DNA of 48,859 nucleotides from NCBI GenBank assembly GCA_002390205.1, contig DGOV01000115.1:1-48859 (forward strand), in the 5' to 3' direction. Below are positions 17,842 through 27,047 of the stretch, piece by piece. Each line of letters starts with the position of its first letter. Position 1 is the stretch's first letter. A program made the translations under genes and the position numbers. The notes below the pieces were generated by a model that did no database searches, was not told where the DNA came from, and was given only the letters and a program-made list of their open reading frames with translations. The DNA comes from Proteobacteria bacterium UBA4457 (GTDB lineage: Bacteria > Pseudomonadota > Gammaproteobacteria > Ga0077536).

Positions 17842-18807
17842 CTAAACCACCGTTAAATGGCCAGAAAGAAAAGATTCTAAACCATTGTTCGTTTCCAATA
17901 ATAAGGCACCGTTTTTATCTACACCTCGAGACACTCCTTTTACTCGCCGCGTCCCAAGTGCTAATAAAATATTCTGTCCGCTAAGGGCATCGGAATCTCG
18001 CCAATCATCATGAAAGGCAGCAAACCCAGTCGTTTCAAACCTAAGCAGATTAACACCCAACACATGCAGGATTTTTGCGGCCACTTGATTACGATTAAAA
18101 TTTTCTGTGACATGATGCCCAAGATCTCCAACAGGCCTATCAACTAATTTCGCGACCTCATCCGGCAACTCAAAATTCAAACCTATACCGATAATCGTAC
18201 GGCTAGCGCCGCTTGCTTCTGCACGCATCTCTATAAGGATCCCCGCAACTTTCTCTTCTCCCCGAACAATATCATTTGGCCACTTTAGCTTAATGCCGCG
18301 GACTCCGATCTTTTTTAGCGCTTCAATCAGGGAGATGCCCACCACCAAACTCAAAGCGGAAAAAGTTGCGGGGGGGGTATCAAAGACGTATCCCAGTGAG
18401 AAACAAATCCCAGAGCCCGGAGGAGATACCCACTTGTCTCCTCTTCTACCACGCCCGATAGTCTGAAATTCAGCGAATAAAGCTTGCCTGTGGACATTAC
18501 TTTTTACAGACTGGGTCAAGAGTCTGGTGTTGGTAGAATCAATCACGTCTTCTACGCGACATTGGAACAAGGAGCAGCCCTCTTGCTTCAAATATTTCTC
18601 GATCTCTACGCTGTCTAAACCTTCAAACTTGCATCCTAATTGATAGCCACCTCCGGCTGTCGCAACAATCGATAGCCCTTCGGTGCGTAGACGCCTGATT
18701 TGATTCCAAACCGCCGCTCGAGTGATCCCTAAAGAAAGAGCAAGATCTTCCCCAGAATGCAAGCTCCCGTCGGAAAGCAGTCTTAATATTTCAAACGCAC
18801 GGCGCAT
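17842..18807 (-). CDS. birA: bifunctional biotin-[acetyl-CoA-carboxylase] ligase / biotin operon repressor
   Basis: 321 residues. N-terminal winged helix-turn-helix (residues 1-60, LSLGITRAAVWNQIRRL), catalytic core with GRGRRGDKWVSPPGSGICF (about 116-134) and KWPNDIV (about 175-181), and a C-terminal SH3-like domain ending SFLSGHLTVV. It makes biotinyl-AMP, attaches biotin to carboxylases, and with the intact DNA-binding domain can repress biotin genes. Start at ATG 18807 behind AGGTGA. Divergent from the aminopeptidase gene. Confidence 0.96.
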   Translation of the reverse strand: MRRAFEILRLLSDGSLHSGEDLALSLGITRAAVWNQIRRLRTEGLSIVATAGGGYQLGCKFEGLDSVEIEKYLKQEGCSLFQCRVEDVIDSTNTRLLTQSVKSNVHRQALFAEFQTIGRGRRGDKWVSPPGSGICFSLGYVFDTPPATFSALSLVVGISLIEALKKIGVRGIKLKWPNDIVRGEEKVAGILIEMRAEASGASRTIIGIGLNFELPDEVAKLVDRPVGDLGHHVTENFNRNQVAAKILHVLGVNLLRFETTGFAAFHDDWRDSDALSGQNILLALGTRRVKGVSRGVDKNGALLLETNNGLESFLSGHLTVV

Positions 18808-18946
18808 TCATTTCACCTTAAATATCTAGTTGTTTGGTGCCTATACCATCGAAATCACGAACTTAAGGCTACCAGAACAGTACTTGTCGGTAAATTGTAT
18901 ACTTAGGTCTAATATTTCTATAGCTCCGTTAATACAACACAATGTT

Positions 18947-20029
18947 ATGAAATCACACCTCAAGAATTTTACATCGCTGCCCCTATTATGCGCATTGTGT
19001 TGTCTTCTTTTATTAGCAGGCTGCGCAAGCCCGACCTATTACAGTCAAGCAGCCTTTGGGCAACTGGAATTATGGACGAAAAGTCGACCGATACAGGAGG
19101 TGATACAGGACAAAGAAACTTCCAGACTCGAAAAGAGAAAATTGAACACCACTCTCGATATATTGGAGTTTGCTGAAAAACAACTGCTACTTCCTGCCGA
19201 AGGCAGTTATCAAGCTTACGTCAAGTTAAAGAGACGACATGTTGTCTGGAATGTTTTTGCGGCACCTAAGGACTCTCTTAACCCTAAAGTCTCTTGCTTT
19301 GTTATTGCAGGATGCCTCCCTTATCGGGGCTATTTTTCTAAAGCGGATGCTAATCAATATGCGAGGAAGCTCAATAAAAAAGGCTATGACACTTACATAG
19401 CTGGAGTAAAAGCATACTCTACATTAGGCTGGTTAAATGATCCGATTCTGAGCACTATCATAGAGAGAGAGGATGCCAGCCTCGCGCAAATTCTTTTCCA
19501 TGAACTGGCTCATCAAAAAATATACGTGAAAAATGACGCTCAATTCAACGAAGGGTTTGCAATGGCAATAGCAGATCATGGGGCAATGCTTTGGGCGGCG
19601 GATCGGAATACTAATTTCAATAGCTCGAGAAAAAACATGGAGCCCAAACTGATTAAGCTTGTGATTGACACAAAGCATGAATTGAACGTCCTTTACTCTA
19701 GTAATAAGAGTTTAGAGACAAAAATGACTGCGAAGAAAAAATATTTCCAAGATCTAGCTTTGCAATACCAAACGCTTAAAAAAAATTGGGGTGGTGAAAA
19801 TATCTATGACGACTGGATGGCAGAGGGGTGGAATAACGCGAGAGTTCTCACGGTAGCGACATATTATGATTATGTGCCGTATTTTGAAGCTCTCATCAAA
19901 CAGTGTAGCCCTGACTTTGACATACTATATAAAAAAATTATGCAGCTCTCACAGCTGAAAGCGGCAGAGCGACGAGAGATTGCTATTTCTTTTGTAACCA
20001 GTAAGAAGGCAAGCACCACTTGTCGCTAA
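18947..20029 (+). CDS. predicted aminopeptidase lipoprotein (COG4324, PF10023)
   Basis: About 360 residues from ATG 18947 (MKSHLKNFTSL); the frame is open further upstream, but that part would overlap the birA promoter and does not look like a signal. A signal peptide with lipobox LLLAGC puts it on the outer-membrane inner face or the periplasm. The zinc-protease motif HELAHQKIY (HExxH) is followed about 12 residues on by NEGFA, which could supply the third ligand, as in the predicted aminopeptidase family. Its physiological substrate is unknown. It stands alone and converges on the O-antigen ligase-like gene with a 19-base gap. Confidence 0.88.
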   Translation: MKSHLKNFTSLPLLCALCCLLLLAGCASPTYYSQAAFGQLELWTKSRPIQEVIQDKETSRLEKRKLNTTLDILEFAEKQLLLPAEGSYQAYVKLKRRHVVWNVFAAPKDSLNPKVSCFVIAGCLPYRGYFSKADANQYARKLNKKGYDTYIAGVKAYSTLGWLNDPILSTIIEREDASLAQILFHELAHQKIYVKNDAQFNEGFAMAIADHGAMLWAADRNTNFNSSRKNMEPKLIKLVIDTKHELNVLYSSNKSLETKMTAKKKYFQDLALQYQTLKKNWGGENIYDDWMAEGWNNARVLTVATYYDYVPYFEALIKQCSPDFDILYKKIMQLSQLKAAERREIAISFVTSKKASTTCR

Positions 20030-20048
20030 CCTTATCAGCAACTCATGC

Positions 20049-21302
20049 CTAGATTGGAACCTTTTTCCTTGATAATTGGGCGTTAGGCTGAGCTAGGGCC
20101 AAAGGAATCAAAAGCCAGACGAAACTGGCCCAGTAAGACCCGTAAAATGCCAGATGCGTATTAAGCGGGAACCACGCGACCAACACGGCTAAAATCCATA
20201 TCGCTTTCATAGAAATGTTAGCCTCACGGATAATCTCTCTGAGAAAAAACAGGTATATCAAAAAAAAGCCTATCAGTCCTACAACGCCGGTCTCAACCGC
20301 AATTTCCAGTAATTGTAAATGTGGGTGATTTTGCCCTGTTCGACCGTCACGAAGCCAAAAGTCATTGGGATCCGCATGTTCGGCGTAAATATGCCTATAA
20401 CCTCTTGCTCCTATCCCATTAATAGGCTCAGATAGAAAAATTCTTGTGCCAGTTCTCCAGAGTGATAGCCGATAATTACTTGCTGTATCTATTTTTTGTA
20501 GATCGCCCGATGAGAAGCTTGAACTTAAAGTCACTTTAGTATGATAGGTAGGCGTATACATGACTGCGACTAAGGAAAGGGTAAAAGCAATCAATATTCC
20601 GAAACCCATCGTCAAAAACTTTTTAGTGGTGTCGTTGTTGACCCAGATTAGGTAAGAAAAACCTAACATTGAGAGTCCAAACATTATCCATGCACTGCGC
20701 TTCACACATAGTAATAAAATGAGAACAATCATTGAAAGTATCAAGACCGAGTAAACACTTTTATACTGCCATTTAAAAACTCCATACAGAGCTAAAGGAG
20801 ACAGAACCGCTAAGAAAAGGCCAAGTCGCTCCTTCGGATAAAACAAGCCTTTCAAAACGGCACCATCATAAGGAAACCCAAACAAGTCGATCGCAAAAAT
20901 GAACTGAATTAAAGCATCTGAAAGGGCGAACAAGACCAAAGAAAAGACTCCCAGACCGACAAGTCTATAAGTTTTTTCTCGACAAGAGGCCCAGTAAACG
21001 TAGTACCCGCCAAAAAGAAAATGTATGTAGGAGAAGGTAGTCTTGCTAGCACTTGCCAAGTCCGAAGCACCCAGCAAACTGAGTAGCATCGGAGACCAAA
21101 CTAAAGCAAATACACAGAAAAAATTTCGGGAACCTTTGTTATATATTACTGATGGTTCTTTGATAATGAGCCAAAGCCCAATCGCTGACATTAAAGCGAA
21201 AGGATAATGCACCGCATTTTGGGTTCCAAGCAAGGCGAAAGTAGTAAGGATAATTACCGTATGAAAAGCATCTTTATCGAGGTTAATCCTGATGCCTTTC
21301 AA
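20049..21302 (-). CDS. O-antigen ligase/polymerase family membrane protein (Wzy_C)
   Basis: 417 residues, TTG start with AAGGA upstream. About ten to twelve membrane helices. The large periplasmic loop near residues 275-325 carries NGIGARGYRHIYAEH and GQNHPHLQLLEIAVETGV, the conserved features of the Wzy_C (PF04932) family, including the His of the ligase active region. These enzymes transfer or polymerise undecaprenyl-linked sugars at the periplasmic face. No other polysaccharide gene is adjacent, so ligase versus polymerase cannot be decided. Probably read with the alpha/beta hydrolase gene upstream on the same strand. Confidence 0.85.
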   Translation of the reverse strand: MKGIRINLDKDAFHTVIILTTFALLGTQNAVHYPFALMSAIGLWLIIKEPSVIYNKGSRNFFCVFALVWSPMLLSLLGASDLASASKTTFSYIHFLFGGYYVYWASCREKTYRLVGLGVFSLVLFALSDALIQFIFAIDLFGFPYDGAVLKGLFYPKERLGLFLAVLSPLALYGVFKWQYKSVYSVLILSMIVLILLLCVKRSAWIMFGLSMLGFSYLIWVNNDTTKKFLTMGFGILIAFTLSLVAVMYTPTYHTKVTLSSSFSSGDLQKIDTASNYRLSLWRTGTRIFLSEPINGIGARGYRHIYAEHADPNDFWLRDGRTGQNHPHLQLLEIAVETGVVGLIGFFLIYLFFLREIIREANISMKAIWILAVLVAWFPLNTHLAFYGSYWASFVWLLIPLALAQPNAQLSRKKVPI

Positions 21303-21334
21303 TTACTTTTATCCTTTGTACTATTTTATTGGAG

Positions 21335-22126
21335 CTAAAAAAGCGCTTCTTTTAACTTCAAGTGAACGGCTTCCGGACATTCGCTTAACAGCATGTGTCC
21401 TGATTTCTCAACAATAGCAAGGGAGGATTCTTTGGTCTCTTCTAGCAACCCCATGGACGACCGAGAGGGGGTCATTTTATCATCTTTACCAGAAATAATT
21501 ATTGTCCTAGCGCAAACGTTACCAGCGGCTATAATCCCATTCTGATATTCATTGCACGCATTCAAATCGTTAAACAAAGCACCAGGCAAAGAGCGCTCCA
21601 AGAGTAGGTGCGCACTTTTCATTATATTAATCCCCGCTACGGTATTTCCTCCCTTATACGCATCAGGGCCGTGTCCCCATAAAACGACCATGTCTTTTGC
21701 AGAACGAAGATCTTTGTAGGCCGCATCTAACAAAGCTGGACTTACTTCCATCGGAAACCCTGCCCCAAGCAAAGCCATCCTCTTAACTCGCTTGCCGGCG
21801 AGGCCTGCAATTTCTAGAGCAACTAATGCTCCCATGCTGTGTCCACCAACGGAAAAATCATCCACACCTAAGGTATCGAGACAACGCAGCACCCAGTTAG
21901 CCATCGCCTCAATACTCGTCAAAAATCTACCTTTCGATAGACCATGATTGGGGAAATCTATAGCTAGAACAGAGCGTCCTTGCGCACTGAAATAACGAGT
22001 ATTGTAAACCCAAGTACTACTGTCCATCCCCGCACCGTGCAAAAGAACTATTACCGGCTTGCTTCGATTATTAGACGCCAAGTTGCCAGCGCTATAAATT
22101 TTTTCTCCATCAACTTCAAAGTACAC
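21335..22126 (-). CDS. alpha/beta-fold hydrolase
   Basis: 263 residues, GTG start with AGGA seven bases upstream. Signature elements: LLHGAGMDSSTW (oxyanion region), DFPNHGLSKG, nucleophile elbow GGHSMGALVAL (Ser about 96), acid region ISGKDDKMTP, and the catalytic His in KSGHMLL near the C-terminus. Substrate unknown. The gene begins nine bases after the MetY-like gene ends, so it is probably co-transcribed with it. Confidence 0.88.
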   Translation of the reverse strand: MYFEVDGEKIYSAGNLASNNRSKPVIVLLHGAGMDSSTWVYNTRYFSAQGRSVLAIDFPNHGLSKGRFLTSIEAMANWVLRCLDTLGVDDFSVGGHSMGALVALEIAGLAGKRVKRMALLGAGFPMEVSPALLDAAYKDLRSAKDMVVLWGHGPDAYKGGNTVAGINIMKSAHLLLERSLPGALFNDLNACNEYQNGIIAAGNVCARTIIISGKDDKMTPSRSSMGLLEETKESSLAIVEKSGHMLLSECPEAVHLKLKEALF

Positions 22127-22135
22127 GGCTACATC

Positions 22136-23431
22136 CTATTTCTGGGAACGATAGAGCGCTTTAGACAAATCAGAAATCAAGTCTGAGACGTCTTCCAGGC
22201 CAATTGACAACCTTACTAAACCTTCGGATATCCCTGCCTGAAGTAATGCAGCATTATCCATGCGGCTATGGGTGGTACTCGCAGGGTGTATGACCAAAGA
22301 CTTCGCGTCTCCCACATTTGCCAGGTGGGAAAATAAATTCAACGCATTAATGAACTTTTTAGCAGCCTCATAGCCACCCTTAATCTCAAAGCTCATGACA
22401 GCACCTGTCCCTTTGGGATAAAGCGCCCTTGAAAGCTCATGGTCCCGATGCTCTTTTAACCTAGGATGAAAAACCTGTTCTACGGACTCTTCCTCACACA
22501 GGAAGTCGACCACAGACTCCGTATTCGAGACATGCCGAGCCATCCTAAGAGACAAAGTCTCTACTCCTTGCAGCAATTGGAAAGCACTGGTGGCACTAAG
22601 GCATGCGCCAAAATCACGCAAGCCTTCTCTTCGAGCTCTAATAATAAAAGCGCTAGGCCCAAACTCTTCTGCGAAATTGAGCCCATCGAAACCATCATAA
22701 GGCTTACAGAGTGTTGGAAATTTTTCTGCACTCGCTAACCAGTCAAAAACACCACCATCGATCACAACCCCTCCAATTGTAGTGCCATGACCACCAATAA
22801 ACTTAGTCAGAGAATGAATTACAATATCGGCTCCAAACTCTATCGGTTTCATGAGGTAGGGCGTGGTCAGCGTTGCATCCACAACAAGTGGCAAACCAAA
22901 TTCATGAGCCACTGTGGCTAGCCGAGGAATGTCTGCTACGGAACAATCAGGATTAGAAACAGTCTCGGTGAAAAGCATGACTGTATTAGGTTTAATAGCA
23001 CGGGCAAAAGCATCAGGATCACTTGTGTCGACGAATGATGTAGTTATTCCAAACCTTGGAAGCGTATATGAAAAGAGGTTATGCGTCCCTCCATAGAGGG
23101 ACTTTGAAGCAACAATGTGACTACCTGCACTAGCAAGCGTAACAATGGCTAGATGGATCGCTGCCATTCCGCTAGCCGTAGCCACGGCACCAATACCGCC
23201 TTCCAACATGGCCAACCGCTCTTCCAAGACAGCGACTGTAGGGTTGGCAATACGGGAGTATGCGTAACCAGAACGAGCAATATCAAAACGAGATGAAGCC
23301 TCGTCTTCGCTTTCGAACGAAAAGGCTACAGACTGGTATATAGGAACTGCGCGGCTACCTGTAACTGAGTCCGGTCGTTGCCCGCCATGTAGGCCTATTG
23401 TATCGAACTCTAAGTACTTTGGTCCCGACAT
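22136..23431 (-). CDS. O-acetylhomoserine/O-succinylhomoserine sulfhydrylase (MetY-like, PLP)
   Basis: About 431 residues, ATG 23431 with GAGG seven bases upstream (an in-frame GTG lies one codon earlier). Cys/Met-metabolism PLP fold: N-terminal ETLHGGQ-like region (DTIGLHGGQRPDS), YSRIANPT, ASGMAAIH, and the PLP lysine in SLTKFIGGHGTTIGG. C-terminal VGDAKSLVIHPASTTH is typical of MetY, which makes homocysteine directly from O-acetylhomoserine and sulfide. Length (about 430) fits MetY better than MetB/MetC (about 390). Confidence 0.92.
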   Translation of the reverse strand: MSGPKYLEFDTIGLHGGQRPDSVTGSRAVPIYQSVAFSFESEDEASSRFDIARSGYAYSRIANPTVAVLEERLAMLEGGIGAVATASGMAAIHLAIVTLASAGSHIVASKSLYGGTHNLFSYTLPRFGITTSFVDTSDPDAFARAIKPNTVMLFTETVSNPDCSVADIPRLATVAHEFGLPLVVDATLTTPYLMKPIEFGADIVIHSLTKFIGGHGTTIGGVVIDGGVFDWLASAEKFPTLCKPYDGFDGLNFAEEFGPSAFIIRARREGLRDFGACLSATSAFQLLQGVETLSLRMARHVSNTESVVDFLCEEESVEQVFHPRLKEHRDHELSRALYPKGTGAVMSFEIKGGYEAAKKFINALNLFSHLANVGDAKSLVIHPASTTHSRMDNAALLQAGISEGLVRLSIGLEDVSDLISDLSKALYRSQK

Positions 23432-23511
23432 CACATAACCTCAAGGCAACTAAATTTGAACAATGCTAAAACGTTATATAGTAACACTAAACTCGTCTTT
23501 GGTTGAACGTC

Positions 23512-24516
23512 TCAGGTCGCTAGCCGGAAAAGTTTTGCTCGTACTGTTTTTCTATAGGCTAAGGGCGTAACGGAGAGCTCGCGCTGGAATAATCTGGAGA
23601 AATAGCTTGCATCTCCATAACCAACTCGCCAGGAAATTTCGCCGATAGACAAGTTGGTGTCGCCAAGCAACTCTTTAGCAAAGACTATCCTTTCCTTCTG
23701 CCAGTACTGTCTCACGCTGCTGCCTGTAGCGACCTTGAACCTGCGATTTAACGTTCTTAATGCGACGCCTAAATGAGCTGCTAAATCTGAAATGTTCATC
23801 TGTGTCGACAAGTTTTGAGAAATCCACCCCTGCGCCTCTAAGGCTATCTCATCATCCAGTGGCGTGCGCCCACCATCGAGATACCTATACTCGTCATAAG
23901 TTCTTCTTATCTCATGAGAGAAATTTCTCTCGACATGTCTGGCTGCGGTCTTATCAATAAAACGCTCCATGAGATGCACCGTAACATCCGCCAAAGAATT
24001 AATGCTCGCAGCACAATATAGAGTGCCCGACTGCGTGATAAAAAAATTCCTTTTCAAATGTATATCTGGAAAATCTCTTTCAAATTGGTCAAAGTAGTGC
24101 CAATGAGTGGTCGCAACACGACCGTTTAAAAGACCGGATTTGGCTAAAAGTGCAACACCTGACCCAACCGCGGCTATTTGGGTACCGTTACCATGCCTAC
24201 AGACTAATGTGTCATAGAAACTCTGTCCAAGCTGATTAATCACTGCTCTAGGGTTGCGCCATAGTGCAGGTAAATAAAGTATGTCTAGTTGCGGGCATGA
24301 CTGAAGATCGCAATTAGGTTTCAGAGAAAGTGGGCCAGATAACGTGTTTGATACGCTTATCAAATAAAGATTTATTTCTGAGGCCCCCCTTCTCACTTTG
24401 ACAGTGTCTAACGCTGCAGACCACATCTCGTAAGGCAGCGCTGTACCGGTGATTAGCATTCCTGGAGTAAGTATAAACCCAACTTTTAATACCTTTGTTA
24501 TCTTCCGATTCGCCAC
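23512..24516 (-). CDS. GlxA-type AraC-family transcriptional regulator
   Basis: 334 residues. N-terminal DJ-1/PfpI-like domain (residues 10-190, starting VGFILTPGMLITG, with AVGSGVALLAKSGLL) and a C-terminal AraC DNA-binding region (about 225-325) with two helix-turn-helices, including ISDLAAHLGVALRTLNRRF and ISWRVGYGDASYFSRLF. The GTG start has GGAG five bases upstream. It is divergent from fabY and separated from it by about 105 bases holding two inverted repeats, so it may control itself and fabY; this is inference. Confidence 0.92.
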   Translation of the reverse strand: MANRKITKVLKVGFILTPGMLITGTALPYEMWSAALDTVKVRRGASEINLYLISVSNTLSGPLSLKPNCDLQSCPQLDILYLPALWRNPRAVINQLGQSFYDTLVCRHGNGTQIAAVGSGVALLAKSGLLNGRVATTHWHYFDQFERDFPDIHLKRNFFITQSGTLYCAASINSLADVTVHLMERFIDKTAARHVERNFSHEIRRTYDEYRYLDGGRTPLDDEIALEAQGWISQNLSTQMNISDLAAHLGVALRTLNRRFKVATGSSVRQYWQKERIVFAKELLGDTNLSIGEISWRVGYGDASYFSRLFQRELSVTPLAYRKTVRAKLFRLAT

Positions 24517-24541
24517 AATTGCTCCATATATGTCTTATTTA

Positions 24542-24592
24542 CCATATAATATGGCCTATTTATCTGGTTATCGCTATTTTTTGTCAGATAAA
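24542..24592. promoter_or_regulatory. two inverted repeats between the AraC-type regulator and fabY
   Basis: A 13-base near-perfect palindrome CCATATAATATGG at 24542-24554 is followed by TTTATCTG (24559-24566) and its inverted copy CAGATAAA (24585-24592), 18 bases apart. Both lie in the short divergent promoter region, where an operator would be expected. No regulator can be assigned from the sequence alone. Confidence 0.4.
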
Positions 24593-24624
24593 ATATTAAA
24601 GCTAAATTAATGGAACACAGCTTT

Positions 24625-26523
24625 ATGACAGCTTTACCAGTTATAGTAGGTTTTGGGGGCGTAGGGGCGGCCGGCCGCTCATCATTCCATCACGCTTACC
24701 ATAGAACGATTTTTGAAACGCTCAACGAAAAATTACAAGAGGAAACGGTCGCATCGCTAGCTTCAATGATGGGTCTAGCTCATCTTAAAGACAATGTGCT
24801 GGTCGATACTAACGGCCATCCGCTGTCTAAAAAACAGTATTCAAACCTCCAAAAAGATGTGCTCAATGGGACGCTGATAAGACGTTTAGAAAAAAACATT
24901 TTCGACCCAAATCAGGTCCATGGACACATGAATCTGGAAGTAAGAAACAATTCTAAGACAATGACGAAAATTTCAATATCTGCTGATGATGTGCCGGAGC
25001 GACTTCCAGATGGGTGGCGGGTGGTGTCATCTGAGGACGGACTCGCTACCATCCAGATAGGCGACGGTGGAGCGCTGCAAGCTTCATCGACTCGAAAACT
25101 TTCTGTTCAGGCCGCCGGTCAACTTCCCACCGGTTTTAACCCAGCAACCTTGTATAATTCCCGCTTCCATCCCAGAGGCCTTCAACTAGCGATAATCGGT
25201 GCATCTGATGCTGTCAAATCAATAGGCATTGATTGGCAGACGATAACAAATAATGTCTATGCGGACGAGATTGCCGTCTACGCCTCCAGTGCAATGTCCC
25301 AATTAGACAAAGAGGGAACTGGCGGCATGTTGCAGGCCAGATTGAAAGGCTCAAGGGTCAGTGCAAAGCAGTTACCTTTAGGACTGAACACCATGCCGGC
25401 TGACTTTATTAATGCATATGTTCTAGGCAGTATCGGCGCAACTGGCGCACATGTTGGAGCATGTGCATCTTTCCTCTATAACCTAAGAGCTGCGGTCGAA
25501 GATATCCAAAGCGGAAGACGAAAAGTTGTAGTCGTTGGTAATGCAGAGGCCCCTCTCGTGCCAGAAGCTATCGAAGGATATGCGGCTATGAGCGCTCTAG
25601 CTACGGACGACAAGTTATGCAAGTTGGATGGTGTGACGACACCAGACTATAGACGTGCTAGTCGGCCTTTTGGTGATAACTGTGGATTCACCTTAGGCGA
25701 GTCAGGCCAATATTTTGTCCTAATGGAAGATAACTTAGCGATAGAGCTTGGTGCACAAGTATATGGCGCCGTTACAGATGTGTTTGTAAATGCTGATGGC
25801 TTCAAAAAATCTATTTCTGCTCCAGGACCAGGCAACTATGTCACCCTAGGGAAAGCCGTTTCCGCAGCCACTTCACTACTAGGAGACCGAGCTGTCCGAG
25901 AACATAGCTTTGTGCAAGCACACGGTTCAAGCACCCCACAAAACAGAACTACCGAAACCCAAGCACTAGACAAAGTTGCTGAGGCCTTTGGTATCAATGG
26001 CTGGCCTGTTACGGCTATAAAAGCGTTTGTCGGTCATTCTTTAGCACCGGCCAGTGCAGATCAATTGGTCAGTTCCCTCGGCGTGCTAAGCCACGGAGTT
26101 CTTCCAGGCATCAAAACTATCGAAAAAGTTGCCGAAGATCTTTATGACCAACGTCTAGCTATTGCCCTCGAAGACACTAATTTAGGATCAGAATTAGAAG
26201 TTGCCTTTCTAAACTCCAAAGGTTTTGGCGGGAACAATGCTACAGGTGTCGTTTTATCTCCTCGCCGGACAAACGATATGCTTGCGAAGAGATTCGGAGC
26301 AAAGAAAATGAGCAAATATTCTTCAAAACGAGAAAAAACAGAGTCGCTGGCCCGGGAATACGACGAACAATGCTTACAGGGTGACATGGTCCCTATATAC
26401 AAATTTGGCACTGACCTTATAGACGATGACGAAGTTGTTTTTACTGACCAAAATCTTAAAATCCCAGGTTTCAAAAAAGGTGTCAATCTAAAAGTAAAAA
26501 GTCTTTATGAGGATATGACATAG
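24625..26523 (+). CDS. fabY: beta-ketoacyl-ACP synthase FabY
   Basis: About 632 residues from ATG 24625 (MTALPVIVGFGG), with GGAAC about ten bases upstream; an ATG 15 bases earlier has no such site. Matches the Pseudomonas FabY type in its start (VGFGG..AAGRSSFHHAY) and length near 630. FabY condenses acetyl-CoA with malonyl-ACP to initiate fatty acid synthesis in Pseudomonas, in place of FabH. Thiolase-fold residues are visible: Cys in HVGACASFLYNL, His in QAHGSSTPQNR and His in AFVGHSLAPAS. A thioesterase gene starts two bases after its stop. Confidence 0.93.
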   Translation: MTALPVIVGFGGVGAAGRSSFHHAYHRTIFETLNEKLQEETVASLASMMGLAHLKDNVLVDTNGHPLSKKQYSNLQKDVLNGTLIRRLEKNIFDPNQVHGHMNLEVRNNSKTMTKISISADDVPERLPDGWRVVSSEDGLATIQIGDGGALQASSTRKLSVQAAGQLPTGFNPATLYNSRFHPRGLQLAIIGASDAVKSIGIDWQTITNNVYADEIAVYASSAMSQLDKEGTGGMLQARLKGSRVSAKQLPLGLNTMPADFINAYVLGSIGATGAHVGACASFLYNLRAAVEDIQSGRRKVVVVGNAEAPLVPEAIEGYAAMSALATDDKLCKLDGVTTPDYRRASRPFGDNCGFTLGESGQYFVLMEDNLAIELGAQVYGAVTDVFVNADGFKKSISAPGPGNYVTLGKAVSAATSLLGDRAVREHSFVQAHGSSTPQNRTTETQALDKVAEAFGINGWPVTAIKAFVGHSLAPASADQLVSSLGVLSHGVLPGIKTIEKVAEDLYDQRLAIALEDTNLGSELEVAFLNSKGFGGNNATGVVLSPRRTNDMLAKRFGAKKMSKYSSKREKTESLAREYDEQCLQGDMVPIYKFGTDLIDDDEVVFTDQNLKIPGFKKGVNLKVKSLYEDMT

Positions 26524-26524
26524 C

Positions 26525-26956
26525 GTGAAAAATATAGATGCCCCAGTCCGAAACGACGCAATGAACTGCTTCGTCTGCGGAACTGACAACGCAATTGGCC
26601 TAAAGATAGAATTTATTTTGTCTGAAAAAGGGTGTACTGGAAATTTCACGCCAAAAAAAGAGCACTCAGGTTTTGACAATGTAACCCATGGAGGAATCGT
26701 CTTTTCGGTATTAGACGATGCCATGGCTAACTGGTTTTACCTCCAGGGAGCTAGTGGGTTTACTGCTAAATCCGAAATACGTTACCGAAACGCTATGCCA
26801 ATCGGAGTCGCGGTAGCTATAAAGTGTCAGTTTGTGAAGAAAAAAGGCAAATTAGTTCAGCTACAATCCCATGCTTCAGATATGGTATCTAACATTGTAT
26901 ATGCGGAATCAGAAGCTAGCTTTATTCTGACCGATGAAGGAAACTTGAAAATATAA
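26525..26956 (+). CDS. PaaI-family hotdog thioesterase
   Basis: 143 residues, GTG start one base after the fabY stop. N-terminal MNCFVCGTDNAIGLK, as in many acyl-CoA thioesterases of this family, and the hotdog helix motif VTHGGIVFSVLDDAMANW. Probably hydrolyses an acyl-thioester. Coupling with fabY suggests a housekeeping or editing role in fatty acid synthesis, but this is inference. Confidence 0.88.
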   Translation: MKNIDAPVRNDAMNCFVCGTDNAIGLKIEFILSEKGCTGNFTPKKEHSGFDNVTHGGIVFSVLDDAMANWFYLQGASGFTAKSEIRYRNAMPIGVAVAIKCQFVKKKGKLVQLQSHASDMVSNIVYAESEASFILTDEGNLKI

Positions 26957-27047
26957 AAGTAATGCGGTTCACCCAAACTATTTAAGGTAGAAACCAAATC
27001 TTCGATCTAGCATCGTTGCCTAATAAAGCTCTCACAGGATAGAAACT

